Assembly: GCA_020634435.1 (NCBI GenBank) | Contig: JACKBS010000011.1 | Location: 248,001 to 312,000, forward strand | Length of the DNA: 64,000 nucleotides | Source of the DNA: Ardenticatenaceae bacterium | GTDB lineage: Bacteria > Chloroflexota > Anaerolineae > Promineifilales > Promineifilaceae | Direction: 5' to 3' | Shown here: positions 9,805-18,028 of the stretch, piece by piece | Layout of the letters: each line of letters starts with the position of its first letter | How positions within the stretch are numbered: position 1 is the first letter of the stretch | The notes under the pieces: model-generated | The model's input: the letters and a program-made list of their open reading frames with translations, nothing else | What the model was told of the DNA's origin: nothing | Databases searched by the model: none | Translations under genes and position numbers: made by a program

Positions 9805-11778
9805 TTGACTATTTGGCAGCAGGCTTTCCTTGCGCTGTGCTTGCTGCTTAAGATGATGAAGCGATTGGCTACGGCCGTATTTCATGGCCAAACAGCCAAA
9901 TGGTCAGGTGACGTGCAAACAGACAGCCCAGTTGATCCAGATGATTTTGCGGAACCATTACTGTTTTCGCCGGTAAATGCTGAACCCAAATCCGTCGTGC
10001 CGATGCTTTTGTGGTTGGGCGTGTTGGCTTTGGTGATCCTGTTTGTTCCGCTTTATCTCACCGCCAGATCATTGGCCGATGACGTGGTTGAGCTGGAAAC
10101 TGAGCTGTTTGTGCAGCAAACGGCCGTTGCCGCTGCGCCAAATCTCCCCCTTGAAGATACCCCGCTGCTCGTGACCCTGACGGCCGTTCACAATCAAAGC
10201 GCCCAAATTGATGCCCTCGTGCCGACCCTCGCCGCTGAAAATGTGGATTGGCTGGCTGCTCTTTCGGTGATTAACGATGGCAACAGCAGCGAAATCCGGT
10301 TGACCGGCCTGGAACAATCGGGCAGCCAGCTGCTGATCCGAGGCCAGGCTGCCAGCGATGAAGCTGTGGCCGCCTACACGCAAATGCTGGAAGCGTCTGG
10401 ACGATTCGCTGCCGTTGAGGTGCAGTCCGTCGTGCCTGTGGCCGTGCCGTTTATGTCGCCGACGCCTGCGCCAACGGCTACGCCGACAACGGCCGTTACC
10501 ATCACCCCTGCGCCAACGGCCGTTCCCACCATGATTCCCGTCACGCCCAAACCAACCTGGACACCGACGCCTAAACTCACCGACGACTTTGAGTGGGACG
10601 ACAATCACGCCAATCCGATTTTTGTGGGTGCCTTCCCGCAAGCGCATAACTTTTACCCCAATTTTGACATTGACTGCGTGTTTTTCCTGGCCAAAGCGGG
10701 GCGCACGTATGAGGTGAGTACCGATCTGCTGGCCGCAGGCGTGGATACCTTCCTTACCGTCACCTATGGCGACGTTTCGCTGACAAATGATGATGCGGAG
10801 CTAGGCACACTAAGTTCCCGCGTGACGCTGCAAGCGCTGCCAGACAGCGACATCGAGGTATCGGTCCAAATCTCTAATCGCGGCGTATATGGCCCAGACA
10901 AATGGTACGATTTGCAGGTGGTGGAGATTGTGCCCACCACGCCAACCCCGACGGTGACGCCTACCCACGCGCCACCCACGCTCACGCCATCGCCCACGGC
11001 CGACCTGCGCGATATTTTTGAGCCAAATGATGTGGACCCCAACCCAATTGCCGTGGGCGAGGCGCAAATTCACAATTTTTATCCCACTGGCGATGTAGAC
11101 AAAGTGGGGCTGCTGGTTAAAATCGGCCGTTTCTACCAAATCGTTACCTCTCAGCTGGCTGTGGGAGTGGATACGGCCCTGACCGTCACTTACAACGACC
11201 AGACCTGGCAAAACGACGATTATGACCTGCCCGGTTCCAGCAATCTGGCTTCGTCGGTTTGTTTTCCGGCTCAGGCTGATGGAACGGCCGTTGCCACTAT
11301 CACCAACGTGGGCCAGCAGTTTGGCGGCAACAAAACTTACGTGGTTTCGGCGTGGGAGGTGCCTTTCCTCACCGTGCAGCCAGAGACGATTGATTTTGGT
11401 GCGGTCACAGAGGGCGGCAGCAATCCGCCTGCGCAAACAGTGCAAATTGAAGGCACTGAGCCGCTGGCTTGGCAGTTTAGCACTGAGACGCCCTGGCTGA
11501 GCGCGGTAGTCATCACCGGCACGACGCCGTCTACGCTTAGTTTGACGGCCAACATTGTCGGGCTGGAATCTGGTGTCTACGAGGGCGAATTTACCCTCGG
11601 TTGGGCTGGTTCTTGTCGCCAGACCATTCCCGTTTCGCTAAAGATTGAACCTGTAAGCAGCAGTTTTCCCGCGGAAAACGGCCGTTTCTTCTCTGTCGCT
11701 AAATTTGCCTACCGGCAAGATGAAACCGTTGAATTTGTGATTCTGGTTACGCTGCAACCCGCGCCGGTGGTGCCGTAA
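9805..11778 (+). CDS. PilN-like membrane protein with two PPC-like repeats and a BACON-like domain
   Basis: 657 residues from a TTG at 9805; an alternative is the ATG pair at 9853. One membrane helix (about 70-92) is followed by a short coiled coil and a domain (about 130-215) with the PilN pattern: IDALVPTLAAENVDWLAAL, then IRLTGLEQSGSQLLIRGQAA and YTQMLEASGRFAAVEV. A Thr/Pro-rich linker leads to two PPC-like beta repeats (about 258-375 and 392-510; paired motifs HNFYP, D-x-D, VDT-x-LTVTY, NDD) and a last domain (about 515-615) resembling BACON/ASPM-type modules (PETIDFG, PWLS). PilN normally helps assemble type IV pili or type II secretion from the inner membrane. A CATAAT -10-like box sits 10 bases before the TTG, so the transcript may be nearly leaderless. 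Its stop overlaps the PilO-like gene by one base. Confidence 0.72.
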   Translation: MTIWQQAFLALCLLLKMMKRLATAVFHGQTAKWSGDVQTDSPVDPDDFAEPLLFSPVNAEPKSVVPMLLWLGVLALVILFVPLYLTARSLADDVVELETELFVQQTAVAAAPNLPLEDTPLLVTLTAVHNQSAQIDALVPTLAAENVDWLAALSVINDGNSSEIRLTGLEQSGSQLLIRGQAASDEAVAAYTQMLEASGRFAAVEVQSVVPVAVPFMSPTPAPTATPTTAVTITPAPTAVPTMIPVTPKPTWTPTPKLTDDFEWDDNHANPIFVGAFPQAHNFYPNFDIDCVFFLAKAGRTYEVSTDLLAAGVDTFLTVTYGDVSLTNDDAELGTLSSRVTLQALPDSDIEVSVQISNRGVYGPDKWYDLQVVEIVPTTPTPTVTPTHAPPTLTPSPTADLRDIFEPNDVDPNPIAVGEAQIHNFYPTGDVDKVGLLVKIGRFYQIVTSQLAVGVDTALTVTYNDQTWQNDDYDLPGSSNLASSVCFPAQADGTAVATITNVGQQFGGNKTYVVSAWEVPFLTVQPETIDFGAVTEGGSNPPAQTVQIEGTEPLAWQFSTETPWLSAVVITGTTPSTLSLTANIVGLESGVYEGEFTLGWAGSCRQTIPVSLKIEPVSSSFPAENGRFFSVAKFAYRQDETVEFVILVTLQPAPVVP

Positions 11779-12878
11779 TGAACCTGTATTTGGAAAGCGC
11801 GCGCGGCTATCTTCGGCCCAAGTGGGCGATTTTGCTGCTGGTCATGTTGCTGGTTGCCTACGTGATTTTTACGGCCGTTTCCTTGCTGCCGCGCGGACAG
11901 CAGCGCACTGAGCTGGAGGCGCAGCTGGCTACTGCCGAGGCGATTTATCAAGACGAAACTCAGGTGCAGGCAGCCGAAGCAGCCCAGGCGCAACAGCAAA
12001 TTGAGCTGGCCGAGCTGGATTTTGACCAGCAAGCGAATGTGTTCCTCACCGAGGCGGAGGCGGCGCTCTTTTTGGATGGCTTGGTTGGCAGCGCGGCCAG
12101 CTTTGGCGTGTCGATTGTGGATTTGCAAGCCGTGTCGGTGCCGCAGGCTTTAACAAGTGACGGCCAAAAACCGGTTTATGATGTGCGCCAGTTCCATTTG
12201 GTGGTGGAAGGGCCGATTGAGCAATTGACTGACTTTGCTAGCAGCATCGAGGCAACGGCCGTTGCCAGCATCGTGTTGCAAAATTTGCGTATCAGCCAGG
12301 GGGAACACGGTTTGCCCGCCATCCTCTCGCTGGATTTGCGGCTGTATACCTCGCCGTACGCGGGTGCCGTTCCGACCAGTACGTCCGCGCCACCGCAGCC
12401 AACCGCGACCCCCATGCCGGAAATGACAACGGCCGTTCCATCCATTCCCGATCTCACAGAGTTGCTAAGCCAGCTCGACGCTGCCTGGCGCTTCCAAGAT
12501 TGGCCTGAGGTGATCGCTCTGGTGCAGACCATTCGCCAGGCCGACCCCACCTACCCAGACATGCTAGACAAGCTGTACGCCGCCCATGTGAACTATGGCT
12601 ACCGTCTCGCCGAATTGGGTGACCTTACCACTGCGGCTGAACAGTTTGAGCAAGCCATTGCCCTCATTCCTGGCCGCGGTGAGGCCGAAGCTGGACTGCA
12701 ATCGCTCTTACCATCGACGCCAACGGCCACGCCCCAAGTGATCATCCACATTGTTCAGCGCGGTGACACGCTGTTTTCCATTGCCCGCCGTTACGGCTCT
12801 ACAGTAGACGCCGTCAAAGCGGCCAATGGGCTAACGAGCAACAATATCACCCCTGGCCAGCAGCTCATCATCCCCTAA
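11778..12878 (+). CDS. PilO-like membrane protein with C-terminal LysM domain
   Basis: 366 residues; the ATG shares an A with the preceding TAA. Topology matches PilO: a short cytoplasmic start, one helix (about 17-38), a coiled coil rich in Gln/Glu/Ala (about 43-85), then an alpha/beta domain (about 95-195; LFLDGLVGSAASFGVSIVDL, FHLVVEGPIEQLTDFASS, ILSLDLRLYTSP). A Pro/Thr linker follows, then a helical TPR-like stretch (about 230-310) and a LysM peptidoglycan-binding domain at the end (HIVQRGDTLFSIARRYG, ANGL, ITPGQQLIIP). Placed after a PilN-like gene, it looks like an inner-membrane alignment partner tethered to the wall. PilM, ATPase and pilin genes are not adjacent. Confidence 0.72.
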   Translation: MNLYLESARGYLRPKWAILLLVMLLVAYVIFTAVSLLPRGQQRTELEAQLATAEAIYQDETQVQAAEAAQAQQQIELAELDFDQQANVFLTEAEAALFLDGLVGSAASFGVSIVDLQAVSVPQALTSDGQKPVYDVRQFHLVVEGPIEQLTDFASSIEATAVASIVLQNLRISQGEHGLPAILSLDLRLYTSPYAGAVPTSTSAPPQPTATPMPEMTTAVPSIPDLTELLSQLDAAWRFQDWPEVIALVQTIRQADPTYPDMLDKLYAAHVNYGYRLAELGDLTTAAEQFEQAIALIPGRGEAEAGLQSLLPSTPTATPQVIIHIVQRGDTLFSIARRYGSTVDAVKAANGLTSNNITPGQQLIIP

Positions 12879-12972
12879 AGACTGCCCAAAATTTCTAAAG
12901 CCAATCAAGGCTATGCGGGCTGACGAACTATTACAGTCTGCCGCATTTGCTGGTAAATAATCGTTCACTCCC

Positions 12973-13150
12973 TATAATGTTTAAGGGTGGACAGGCTACA
13001 AAATGAAGCGCAACTTGGGTGTCATTCCGAACGAAGTGAGGAATCTTCCGACTTACAAAGCGGAGAGATTCCTCGGAGGACCTCGGAATGACACGTTCAT
13101 TGAGCGAGTTTTGCCTCAAAGCGAATACCTGTCCGCCCCTGAACCCTATA
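12973..13150. repeat. Nested palindromic element (MITE-like) in gene-free region
   Basis: The 399-base stretch 12879-13277 has no credible gene. Its core is GTGTCATTCCG (13019-13029) pairing with CGGAATGACAC (13084-13094), with inner arms GAGGAATCT/AGATTCCTC. Outer, imperfect arms (about 12973-12995 and 13128-13150, both containing a GGACAGG/CCTGTCC core) enclose it. The GTCATTCCGA...TCGGAATGAC type of repeat is seen in many unrelated bacterial genomes; mobility here is inferred. Confidence 0.6.
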
Positions 13151-13203
13151 ACGATCGGGACGCACATCGGAAATTTACGCAAAAGTTCACAACTGCCGGA
13201 GAT

Positions 13204-13235
13204 TGAGCCTGTCGAAATCGGCTTCGACAAGCTCA
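13204..13235. repeat. Short palindromic repeat (TGAGCCTGTCGAA type)
   Basis: TGAGCCTGTCGAA and TTCGACAAGCTCA form 13-bp arms with one mismatch and a 6-base loop. This sequence type is scattered through many bacterial genomes. It lies 42 bases before the transporter operon and could act as a hairpin in its leader. Confidence 0.55.
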
Positions 13236-13277
13236 GCCTGCGTAAGTCCTAAATAAAAAAGGTAAACGGCCGTTGCC

Positions 13278-13916
13278 ATGCAACTACTGCAAGAAGTCAT
13301 CCAATACACCCAAAGTCATCTGGCTGAGTTATGGGGCGCTTTAGGCGATCATCTCCTGCTGGTGCTCATTGCCTTGAGCATTAGCATGGCTGTCTGTATT
13401 CCGCTGGGGATTTGGACGGCGCGTTCTAAAGCCGTTTCGGCCGTGGTGTTGAACACGTTTAACGCCCTGCGCGTTATTCCCAGCATTGCCGTGCTGTTTT
13501 TAGCCATTCCTGTGTGGGGTCTCTCCTTCACTTCGGCCGTCATTGCCCTGACCTTGCTTGCCTTCCCGCCCGTTTTGGTGAACACAGACGCTGCTTACCG
13601 CACCATCGATCCGGCCATTCGTGAATCGGCCAAAGGGATGGGGATGACTGCCGGGCAAATTTTGTGGCGCGTTGAAACCCCGCTGGCGCTGCCGATCATC
13701 GTGGCGGGTATTCGTACCGCCGCTACCGAAGTAATTGCCAGCGCCACGCTGGCCGCGTTTATTGGCATTGGCGGCCTCGGTGTTTTTGTAGTGCGCGGCT
13801 TTGCCTTGTACGACATTGCTATTTTGTTGGTTGGGGCTGTGCCCGTAGCCCTGTTGGCCCTCTCCGCCGAAATCATCCTAGAAGCTGCCCAACGCAAGCT
13901 CCAGCCACCTGCCTGA
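13278..13916 (+). CDS. opuCB: Osmoprotectant ABC transporter permease
   Basis: A 212-residue inner-membrane permease of the glycine betaine/carnitine/choline (OpuC/OpuB) type. It has about six helices and the EAA-type coupling loop RESAKGMGMTAGQILWRVE before PLALPIIVAGI. The start is the ATG at 13278. An ACGGCCGT palindrome ends five bases upstream of it, and the ribosome site is weak. It is first in a four-gene transporter set (permease, binding protein, ATPase, permease), separated by 217 bases from the binding protein. The specific compatible solute cannot be told. Confidence 0.9.
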   Translation: MQLLQEVIQYTQSHLAELWGALGDHLLLVLIALSISMAVCIPLGIWTARSKAVSAVVLNTFNALRVIPSIAVLFLAIPVWGLSFTSAVIALTLLAFPPVLVNTDAAYRTIDPAIRESAKGMGMTAGQILWRVETPLALPIIVAGIRTAATEVIASATLAAFIGIGGLGVFVVRGFALYDIAILLVGAVPVALLALSAEIILEAAQRKLQPPA

Positions 13917-14093
13917 CCCACCGAAGCGACACGCTGCACTGGCCGAATTAAAAATTGGTTCAGGGAATCTGAGTTTTTCGAACAAATGTTTGTAAGAATT
14001 GTCTTTTAGGAACCATCCAACTACAGGGCTCTGCTTTGGCTGCGTGCGCCATGCGCCAATTGGCCGGGCAGAGGGAGCTGTTTAATGGTTCAG

Positions 14094-14114
14094 GCTGATT
14101 AACTATCAATCAGC
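14094..14114 (+). promoter_or_regulatory. Intercistronic hairpin before the binding-protein gene
   Basis: GCTGATT and AATCAGC form a perfect 7-bp stem with a 7-base loop, ending just upstream of the strong AAGGAGA ribosome site. It may be an RNA-processing or stability element that raises binding-protein output relative to the permease. The role is inferred. Confidence 0.4.
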
Positions 14115-14133
14115 AACACACAAGGAGAAAATA

Positions 14134-15027
14134 ATGAAGAAGCTTGTTTTGGCTTTGCTAGCGGTTTTGATGGCAACGGCCGTTCTCAGTGGCTGTGGTG
14201 GCGGTGGTGATAAAACCGTCACTGTGGCCTCCAAGGATTTCACCGAGCAGTTTATTTTGGGCGAGATGTATTCGCTCATGTTGGAAAACGCGGGTTACAC
14301 TGTTGAGCGCAAGCTCAATTTGGGCGGTACGCCCGTCACCCAGCAAGCGCTGCTGGACGGCGAAATTGACCTTTACCCCGAATACACCGGCACCGGGCTG
14401 CTCACCGTGCTGAAGTTGGGCGTGATGAGCGATCCGCAAGCGGTGTACGACACGGTAAAGGCTGATTATCAGGAACAATTCTCGCTCGTTTGGCTGGACC
14501 CGGCCCCGATGAACAACACCCAGGCGCTGGCGATGACCAAAGATCGCGCGGCGGAGTTAGGCATCACCACTTTCTCAGACATGGTGGCCCATGCCGATGA
14601 ACTGGTTCTGATTGGCCCGCCAGAATTTGTGGAGCGTGAAGATGGCATCCCCGGACTGAAGCGCGTCTACGGCGACTTTGAATTTAAAGACATTCTCACC
14701 GTTGACCCCGGCCTGCGTTACCAGGCGCTGCTGAATGGCGAAGCTGACGTGGTGGTTGCCTTTGGCACCGATGGTGAATTAGCAGCCTACGATCTGCTCT
14801 CACTGCAAGATGACAAGGGGCTGTATCCGCCGTACCAGGTGGCCCCCGTGGTGCGCCAGGCAGTGCTGGATGAGCATGAAGACATTGCCGAAATCTTAAA
14901 CAGCCTGGCCCCGCTGCTCACCGACTCTACCATGCAGCGTTTGAACAATGAGGTGTCGGGAAACGGCCGTGAACCCGATGAGGTTGCCCGCGAATTCCTG
15001 ATTGAACAAGGATTGATTGACGGTTAA
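14134..15027 (+). CDS. opuCC: Osmoprotectant-binding lipoprotein
   Basis: A 297-residue substrate-binding protein of the OpuAC/OsmX family. The signal peptide ends in lipobox LSGC (lipidated Cys at about 21), so it is membrane anchored. Family motifs are visible: VASKDFTEQFILGEMYS near the N-terminus, then ALLDGEIDLYPEYTGTGL, in which the tyrosines belong to the ligand cage, and the hinge region RYQALLNGEADVVVAFGTDG. The ATG follows AAGGAGAA, one of the clearest ribosome sites in the window. It feeds the permeases at 13278 and 16040 and the ATPase at 15087. Confidence 0.93.
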   Translation: MKKLVLALLAVLMATAVLSGCGGGGDKTVTVASKDFTEQFILGEMYSLMLENAGYTVERKLNLGGTPVTQQALLDGEIDLYPEYTGTGLLTVLKLGVMSDPQAVYDTVKADYQEQFSLVWLDPAPMNNTQALAMTKDRAAELGITTFSDMVAHADELVLIGPPEFVEREDGIPGLKRVYGDFEFKDILTVDPGLRYQALLNGEADVVVAFGTDGELAAYDLLSLQDDKGLYPPYQVAPVVRQAVLDEHEDIAEILNSLAPLLTDSTMQRLNNEVSGNGREPDEVAREFLIEQGLIDG

Positions 15028-15086
15028 AAAATAAGAAATTTGTGGCTGGTGCGCGACAACAGCGGCGCACCGGCCACTAAAAAATT

Positions 15087-16034
15087 ATGACGGCGATTCG
15101 TTTTGAAAATGTAACCAAGCAGTATGCCAATGCCGCTCGACCAGCGGTAGACAAGGTGAGCTGCGACGTTGACGAGGGCAGCTTTGTAGTGCTGTTGGGG
15201 CCGTCGGGCTGCGGCAAGACAACGCTGCTCAAGATGGTCAACCGCCTGTACGAGCCAACTTCCGGCACGATTTATCTGGGTCAGCAGGACATTCGGGAGA
15301 TGGATGCTACCATCCTGCGCCGCCAAATTGGCTATGTGATTCAGCAAATTGGCCTGTTTCCGCACATGACCGTGGCTCAAAATGTGGGCATCGTGCCGGA
15401 CCTGCTGAACTGGGAGCCAGAGAGGATTCGCCAGCGGGTGGATGAGTTGTTGGCGCTGGTGGATTTGCCACCCGACGAGTACCGCGACCGCTACCCGTCG
15501 CAAATGTCTGGTGGGCAGCGCCAGCGGGTAGGCGTGGCTCGCGCCCTGGCGGGTGATCCCGAAGTGATTTTGATGGATGAGCCGTTTGGCGCGATTGATG
15601 CCATCACCCGCACGGGGTTGCAGAATGAGCTCATCGCTCTCCAGCGTAAGCTCAAAAAGACCATTCTATTTGTGACCCATGACGTGGAAGAAGCGCTGCG
15701 TCTGGCGGACAAGATTATTATTTTGAAAGACGGCCGTATCATCCAGTACGACACCCCGTTCAACATTCTTAGCCATCCGGCCAACCAGTTTGTCTATGAT
15801 CTGGTTGGGGCTGATGACATCATCCGGCAGCTGGGGTTGGTGCGAGTAGACCTGGCGATGAAACCCTTGCCCGCCGATTTTGTGCAAAACGGCCGTCCCA
15901 CCATTGCCCGTGACGATAATTTGCGACGCGCCCTCTCGCTGCTGCTCAACACCAACGCCTCTGCGCTCACCGTCACCGACAAGGACCGGCCCGTGGGCGT
16001 GTTAACTCTGGGCAACATCCAGGCTTACCAGTAA
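15087..16034 (+). CDS. opuCA: Osmoprotectant ABC transporter ATP-binding protein
   Basis: A 315-residue ATPase. Walker A is GPSGCGKTT (K44), the Q-loop region is VIQQIGLFPHMT, the signature is MSGGQRQRVGVARAL, Walker B is VILMDEPFGAID, and the H-loop is in FVTHDVEEAL. After the ATPase domain (about 1-240), the remaining 75 residues resemble a single degenerate CBS-like segment (RDDNLRRALSLLLNTNASALTVTD), shorter than the paired CBS sensor of OpuA/OpuC ATPases. Ionic-strength sensing may therefore differ. Only 5 bases separate it from the next permease. Confidence 0.92.
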   Translation: MTAIRFENVTKQYANAARPAVDKVSCDVDEGSFVVLLGPSGCGKTTLLKMVNRLYEPTSGTIYLGQQDIREMDATILRRQIGYVIQQIGLFPHMTVAQNVGIVPDLLNWEPERIRQRVDELLALVDLPPDEYRDRYPSQMSGGQRQRVGVARALAGDPEVILMDEPFGAIDAITRTGLQNELIALQRKLKKTILFVTHDVEEALRLADKIIILKDGRIIQYDTPFNILSHPANQFVYDLVGADDIIRQLGLVRVDLAMKPLPADFVQNGRPTIARDDNLRRALSLLLNTNASALTVTDKDRPVGVLTLGNIQAYQ

Positions 16035-16039
16035 CCAAC

Positions 16040-16672
16040 ATGGAGTACATACTCAGTCGGCCAGACATCATCCTGAAGTTGATTGGGCAGCATTTGTTCA
16101 TGACACTTTCGGCCCTGCTCATTTCCATCGGCATTGCCTTGCCGCTAAGCATGGTGCTGCTGCGCTCGGAACGAGTGGCTTCGGCCGTGTTGGGTGTCTT
16201 GGGCGTGCTGTACACCATTCCCAGCATCGCGTTGCTCATCCTGCTGCTGCCCCTCTTTGGTCTGAATCAGAATTCAGTGATTGTGGCCCTCATCATCTAC
16301 ACCCAGATTATTTTGGTGCGCAACATGATTGCCGGACTGCGCAGCGTGCCGCCCGCCACACTGGAAGCGGCGACTGGCGTGGGCATGAGCAGCTGGCAGC
16401 GCTGGTATCGCGTGCAGCTGCCGCTGGCCCTGCCCGTGATTTTGGCTGGGATTCGGCTGGCGACCATTGTGGCGATTTCCATTGCCACCATTGGGGCCAA
16501 GTTTGGCGCTGGTGGCCTGGGCACGCTATTGTTTGATGGCATTGCCCAAAATCGGTACGACAAAATTGTGGCCGGAGCGGTGGTTGTCGGGCTGCTGGCG
16601 CTGCTGTTGAATCGGCTGCTGCTCTTTGCCGAGACCCGATTTGATCCACTTAAGCATATGGAGCTTTCCTAA
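16040..16672 (+). CDS. opuCD: Osmoprotectant ABC transporter permease
   Basis: A 210-residue permease, partner of the one at 13278 and similar to it. It starts with the ATG at 16040, five bases after the ATPase stop. About six helices are predictable, with the coupling loop LEAATGVGMSSWQRWYRVQLPLA and the following VILAGIRLATIVAI. It completes an OpuC-like importer with two different permease chains. Confidence 0.92.
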   Translation: MEYILSRPDIILKLIGQHLFMTLSALLISIGIALPLSMVLLRSERVASAVLGVLGVLYTIPSIALLILLLPLFGLNQNSVIVALIIYTQIILVRNMIAGLRSVPPATLEAATGVGMSSWQRWYRVQLPLALPVILAGIRLATIVAISIATIGAKFGAGGLGTLLFDGIAQNRYDKIVAGAVVVGLLALLLNRLLLFAETRFDPLKHMELS

Positions 16673-16726
16673 TTTTGCCCCGTTGGTGGTGATCCATAAT
16701 TTGGCAAAGGCAGTACAATTAGCGGC

Positions 16727-17959
16727 ATGTCTAGAAAATGGTTCACTTTCCTTTGTTTGGGCAGTTTGTTTGTTTTGTTGAATACGGCCGTTGCCTGCAA
16801 CCGCGCCGAAGATCAGCCTTTACCCACCGTCGTCCCCACCATTGCCGCCGTGACCGCGGCCACCGAACCCCCGACGCTCATCCCCACGTTTACCCAGGAA
16901 CCCACGGCCGAAGTTGAGGCAGTTGTGCCGACGGCCACGCCATTCCCCACCGTCACCGCCATTCCCACCTCAACGCCGCTGCCCGGCATTGTGCTGGCCG
17001 CGCCCGAGGATTTTGGCACCGACCGCAACCCGCTGACCGGTGAAATTGTGGCTGACCCGGCGAATTTATTGCGACGGCCGTTAGCCATCAAAGTGTCCAA
17101 CAGTCCGCCGCAGTACGCCCGCCCGCAAAACGGCCTCAGCCAGGCCGATTTGGTGTTTGAGCACGTCACCGAGGCGGACATTACCCGCTTTACCGCCATT
17201 TTCTACAGCCAAACGCCGCCGGACATCGGCCCGGTGCGCAGCGCGCGCCTTATCGACAAGGAACTGCCGGCCATGTACGATGCCGCTTTAGCGATGTCTG
17301 GGGCGCATCCGGTGGTGTCGCAGCGGCTGCACGCTTCGGATATTGGCGACCGGATTTTGCGCTCGCACGAGACGGGCTTTTACCGCACCGGCGAGGACAA
17401 GCCGTGGGAACATACGCTGCACGCCGATCCGGCGGGGTTGTGGCAAGCGCTTACCGCCCACGGTGAAAATCGCCCGCCGCAGTTCACTGCCTGGATGACG
17501 TTTAGCACGCTGCCGCCACAAGGTGGCCAGCCAGCTACGCGGGTGCAGGTGGCCTACGATACCTACACGCTGGTGGAATGGGTGTACGATCCGGCAAACG
17601 GCCGTTACTGGCGCTGGGCCGATGGAGAGCCGTCAACTGATGCCAACAATGGTGAACAAATCAGCGCTGCCAACGTGATTCTGCTGACCGCTATCCACGA
17701 AAAAGACCACTCGATCTGTATGACCCACAGCAATGGCGTTTGTTCCGACTGGCCGATTGAAATCCAGATTTGGGGGCAAGGCAGTGCCATCATTTTGCGC
17801 GACGGCAAGCAGTACCCTGTTACCTGGCTGCGCGAGAACCGCAGCGACATGTTCACCTTTGTGGACGCCGAGGGCAACCCGCTTCCCCTGCAAATTGGCA
17901 ACAGTTGGTTCCAGATTCTGCCGCACTACTACGAAAATCCCGTAACCATCAGCCCATAA
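16727..17959 (+). CDS. DUF3048 (YerB-like) lipoprotein
   Basis: 410 residues. The signal peptide ends near AVAC (Cys at about 24), suggesting lipidation. A Thr/Pro-rich linker (about 30-90) precedes the DUF3048 region: RPLAIKVSNSPPQYARPQNGLSQADLVFEH, ITRFTAIFYS, IGPVRSARLID and, in the second half, IQIWGQGSAIILRDGKQYPVTW. The family is extracytoplasmic and of unsettled function. A TACAAT -10-like box ends 7 bases before the ATG, so the transcript may be leaderless. It stands alone between two other operons. Confidence 0.85.
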   Translation: MSRKWFTFLCLGSLFVLLNTAVACNRAEDQPLPTVVPTIAAVTAATEPPTLIPTFTQEPTAEVEAVVPTATPFPTVTAIPTSTPLPGIVLAAPEDFGTDRNPLTGEIVADPANLLRRPLAIKVSNSPPQYARPQNGLSQADLVFEHVTEADITRFTAIFYSQTPPDIGPVRSARLIDKELPAMYDAALAMSGAHPVVSQRLHASDIGDRILRSHETGFYRTGEDKPWEHTLHADPAGLWQALTAHGENRPPQFTAWMTFSTLPPQGGQPATRVQVAYDTYTLVEWVYDPANGRYWRWADGEPSTDANNGEQISAANVILLTAIHEKDHSICMTHSNGVCSDWPIEIQIWGQGSAIILRDGKQYPVTWLRENRSDMFTFVDAEGNPLPLQIGNSWFQILPHYYENPVTISP

Positions 17960-17975
17960 AAACACGCGTAATTAA

Positions 17976-18019
17976 GTAATTGGGTAATTGAGCAATTTGC
18001 TCACCAATTACCCAATTAC
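17976..18019 (+). terminator. AT-rich hairpin between DUF3048 gene and MFS gene
   Basis: GTAATTGGGTAATTG and its exact complement form a 15-bp stem with a 14-base loop, filling the 69-base gap. A similar style of repeat (GGTAATCGGT / ACCGATTACC) recurs at 26385-26453. It may act as a terminator, although no T-run follows. Confidence 0.5.
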
Positions 18020-18028
18020 CTTCTTCCA

